From the NCBI RefSeq assembly GCF_008016795.1, contig NZ_SDIK01000022.1, forward strand, positions 21,896 to 85,895: a DNA stretch of 64,000 nucleotides, in the 5' to 3' direction. This document shows positions 63,323 to 64,000 of this stretch, in pieces. The DNA is from Prevotella brunnea (GTDB lineage Bacteria; Bacteroidota; Bacteroidia; Bacteroidales; Bacteroidaceae). The notes under the pieces are model-generated. The model was not told the DNA's origin. It worked only from the letters and a program-made list of their open reading frames with translations, and made no database searches. Position 1 is the stretch's first letter. The number at the start of each line of letters is the position of its first letter. A program made the translations under genes and the position numbers.

Positions 63323-63806
63323 GGTTCTTACCTTTTTATACATATCACTACTCTTGGGGTTCGCGGTGGGTGGCAGCTCATGCTCCGACCGAAGAACCTA
63401 CGACCATTATGAGAGCCGCCCCATAACAGGGTGGGAAAGGAACGATACCGCTACATTTAGGATACCACGTCAGTGGGAAGGAGATTATAGTTTGGATTTA
63501 GGACTAAGGACCACTATTAAATATCCATACAAAAGCATTTGCCTCATTTTGGAAGGAAAAGTTATACCTGCCGGGAAGCACAAGGATAGTGAAACCTTTC
63601 AAAAAGAAATCGTTTGCAGAGTAGTAGATGACAATGGACTTTTAATGGGAAAACGTGGCATTTCAAACAGTGAAATACTGAACCACGCGACCAATTTAAG
63701 TCTCAATCGCGGCGACTCTTTGTTTCTAACGGTCAGGCACATCATGAGTCGCGAGCAATTACCCGGTATCAGCGATGTGGGCGTCAGATTGATAAAAATA
63801 AGATAA
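63312..63806 (+). CDS. gldH: Gliding-motility-type lipoprotein GldH
   Basis: This 164-aa lipoprotein has a signal peptide ending in VGGSSC (Cys at about residue 24). RRTYDHYESRPITGWERNDTATFRIP and LRTTIKYPYKSICLILEGKV fit GldH, a lipoprotein linked to gliding and type IX secretion in Flavobacteria. The order holB-ricT-gldH is common in Bacteroidetes. Frame and signal peptide decide the start at 63312. Confidence 0.85.
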   Translation: MKIKVLTFLYISLLLGFAVGGSSCSDRRTYDHYESRPITGWERNDTATFRIPRQWEGDYSLDLGLRTTIKYPYKSICLILEGKVIPAGKHKDSETFQKEIVCRVVDDNGLLMGKRGISNSEILNHATNLSLNRGDSLFLTVRHIMSREQLPGISDVGVRLIKIR

Positions 63807-63861
63807 AATCGAAGTTTGTAACGTTAAACCTTGAAAATCAGTGTCCTAACACTCGCTTTTA

Positions 63862-63905
63862 AAAAGCTAAGCTTTTGTATGTCAATCCCTAAGCTATTAC
63901 GAAAC
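63862..63905 (+). repeat. 22-bp palindromic array, two units
   Basis: Units 63862-63883 (AAAAGCTAAGCTTTTG plus tail) and 63884-63905 (diverged, CTAAGCTATT core) keep the 22-bp period. The rest of the region up to the window end holds nothing recognisable. Confidence 0.7.
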
Positions 63906-64000
63906 ATCGGTTGTCAATGAGAAGTGTTAAGCGTTTTTCTTAATTGGAAATCGAAAAATAATTGGCGTGCAGTAGAATATTCGGTACTGTCCTATAAAAG

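Overview
The window is chromosomal DNA from a member of the Bacteroidota, most likely Prevotella in the broad sense. Evidence: the ribosomal protein sequences and gene order are of Bacteroidetes type; many genes are preceded by the Bacteroidetes promoter form TTTG-N19/20-TAnnTTTG instead of a sigma-70 promoter; Shine-Dalgarno sequences are mostly weak or absent; type IX secretion genes (porT, gldH) and a fimbrillin-like lipoprotein are present. The genus is inferred from general protein resemblance and from an enlarged L23; no database search was made.

Layout. 1-13.9 kb: the S10-spc-alpha ribosomal superoperon from the end of rplC to rplQ, all on the plus strand, with secY, infA, rpmJ and rpoA. 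The map gene, expected between secY and infA, is absent. 14-18.3 kb: a glycine-zipper lipoprotein, then a minus-strand locus of a 57-aa peptide and a fimbrillin-like lipoprotein, flanked by inverted copies of a 21-22-bp repeat. 18.3-27.1 kb: housekeeping and cell-envelope genes (Tricorn-like protease, Xaa-Pro aminopeptidase, malate dehydrogenase, RlpA-like protein, glutamate dehydrogenase). 27.4-35.6 kb: an RDD protein divergent from a SpoIIM / membrane protein / DUF4129 / DUF4350 / MoxR / DUF58 operon, then two small secreted proteins. 36-45.4 kb: SGNH esterase, a membrane-anchored MutS-like ATPase, class II aldolase, NAD(P)H-hydrate repair enzyme, and hpt-adk-obgE-pgeF. 46-55 kb: a stand-alone AICAR transformylase, L19, a 5'-nucleotidase split into two genes, PorT, ferredoxin, AmpG, an EamA transporter and tRNA-Met. 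55-64 kb: a START-like protein, an LptF/LptG-type permease, ribBA, manA and the holB-ricT-gldH cluster.

The most unusual layer is intergenic. A 22-bp module with a palindromic core (AAAAGSTWAGCTTTTG-like) occurs in exact 22-bp tandem arrays at seven intergenic sites. Four arrays sit inside a 240-630-bp non-coding element, of which at least one copy (51879-52356) has related inverted ends containing AAATCGGTCATT, like a miniature inverted-repeat transposable element. A second, unrelated 21-22-bp tandem repeat family flanks the fimbrillin locus. Several RNA-structure candidates also lie in leaders and operon gaps (rpsN-rpsH, adk-obgE, manA, rplS, downstream of the START-like gene).

Most genes are ordinary core functions. 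The candidates for less-described biology are the repeat elements, the MoxR/DUF58/SpoIIM membrane cluster with its secreted neighbours, and the membrane MutS-like ATPase.
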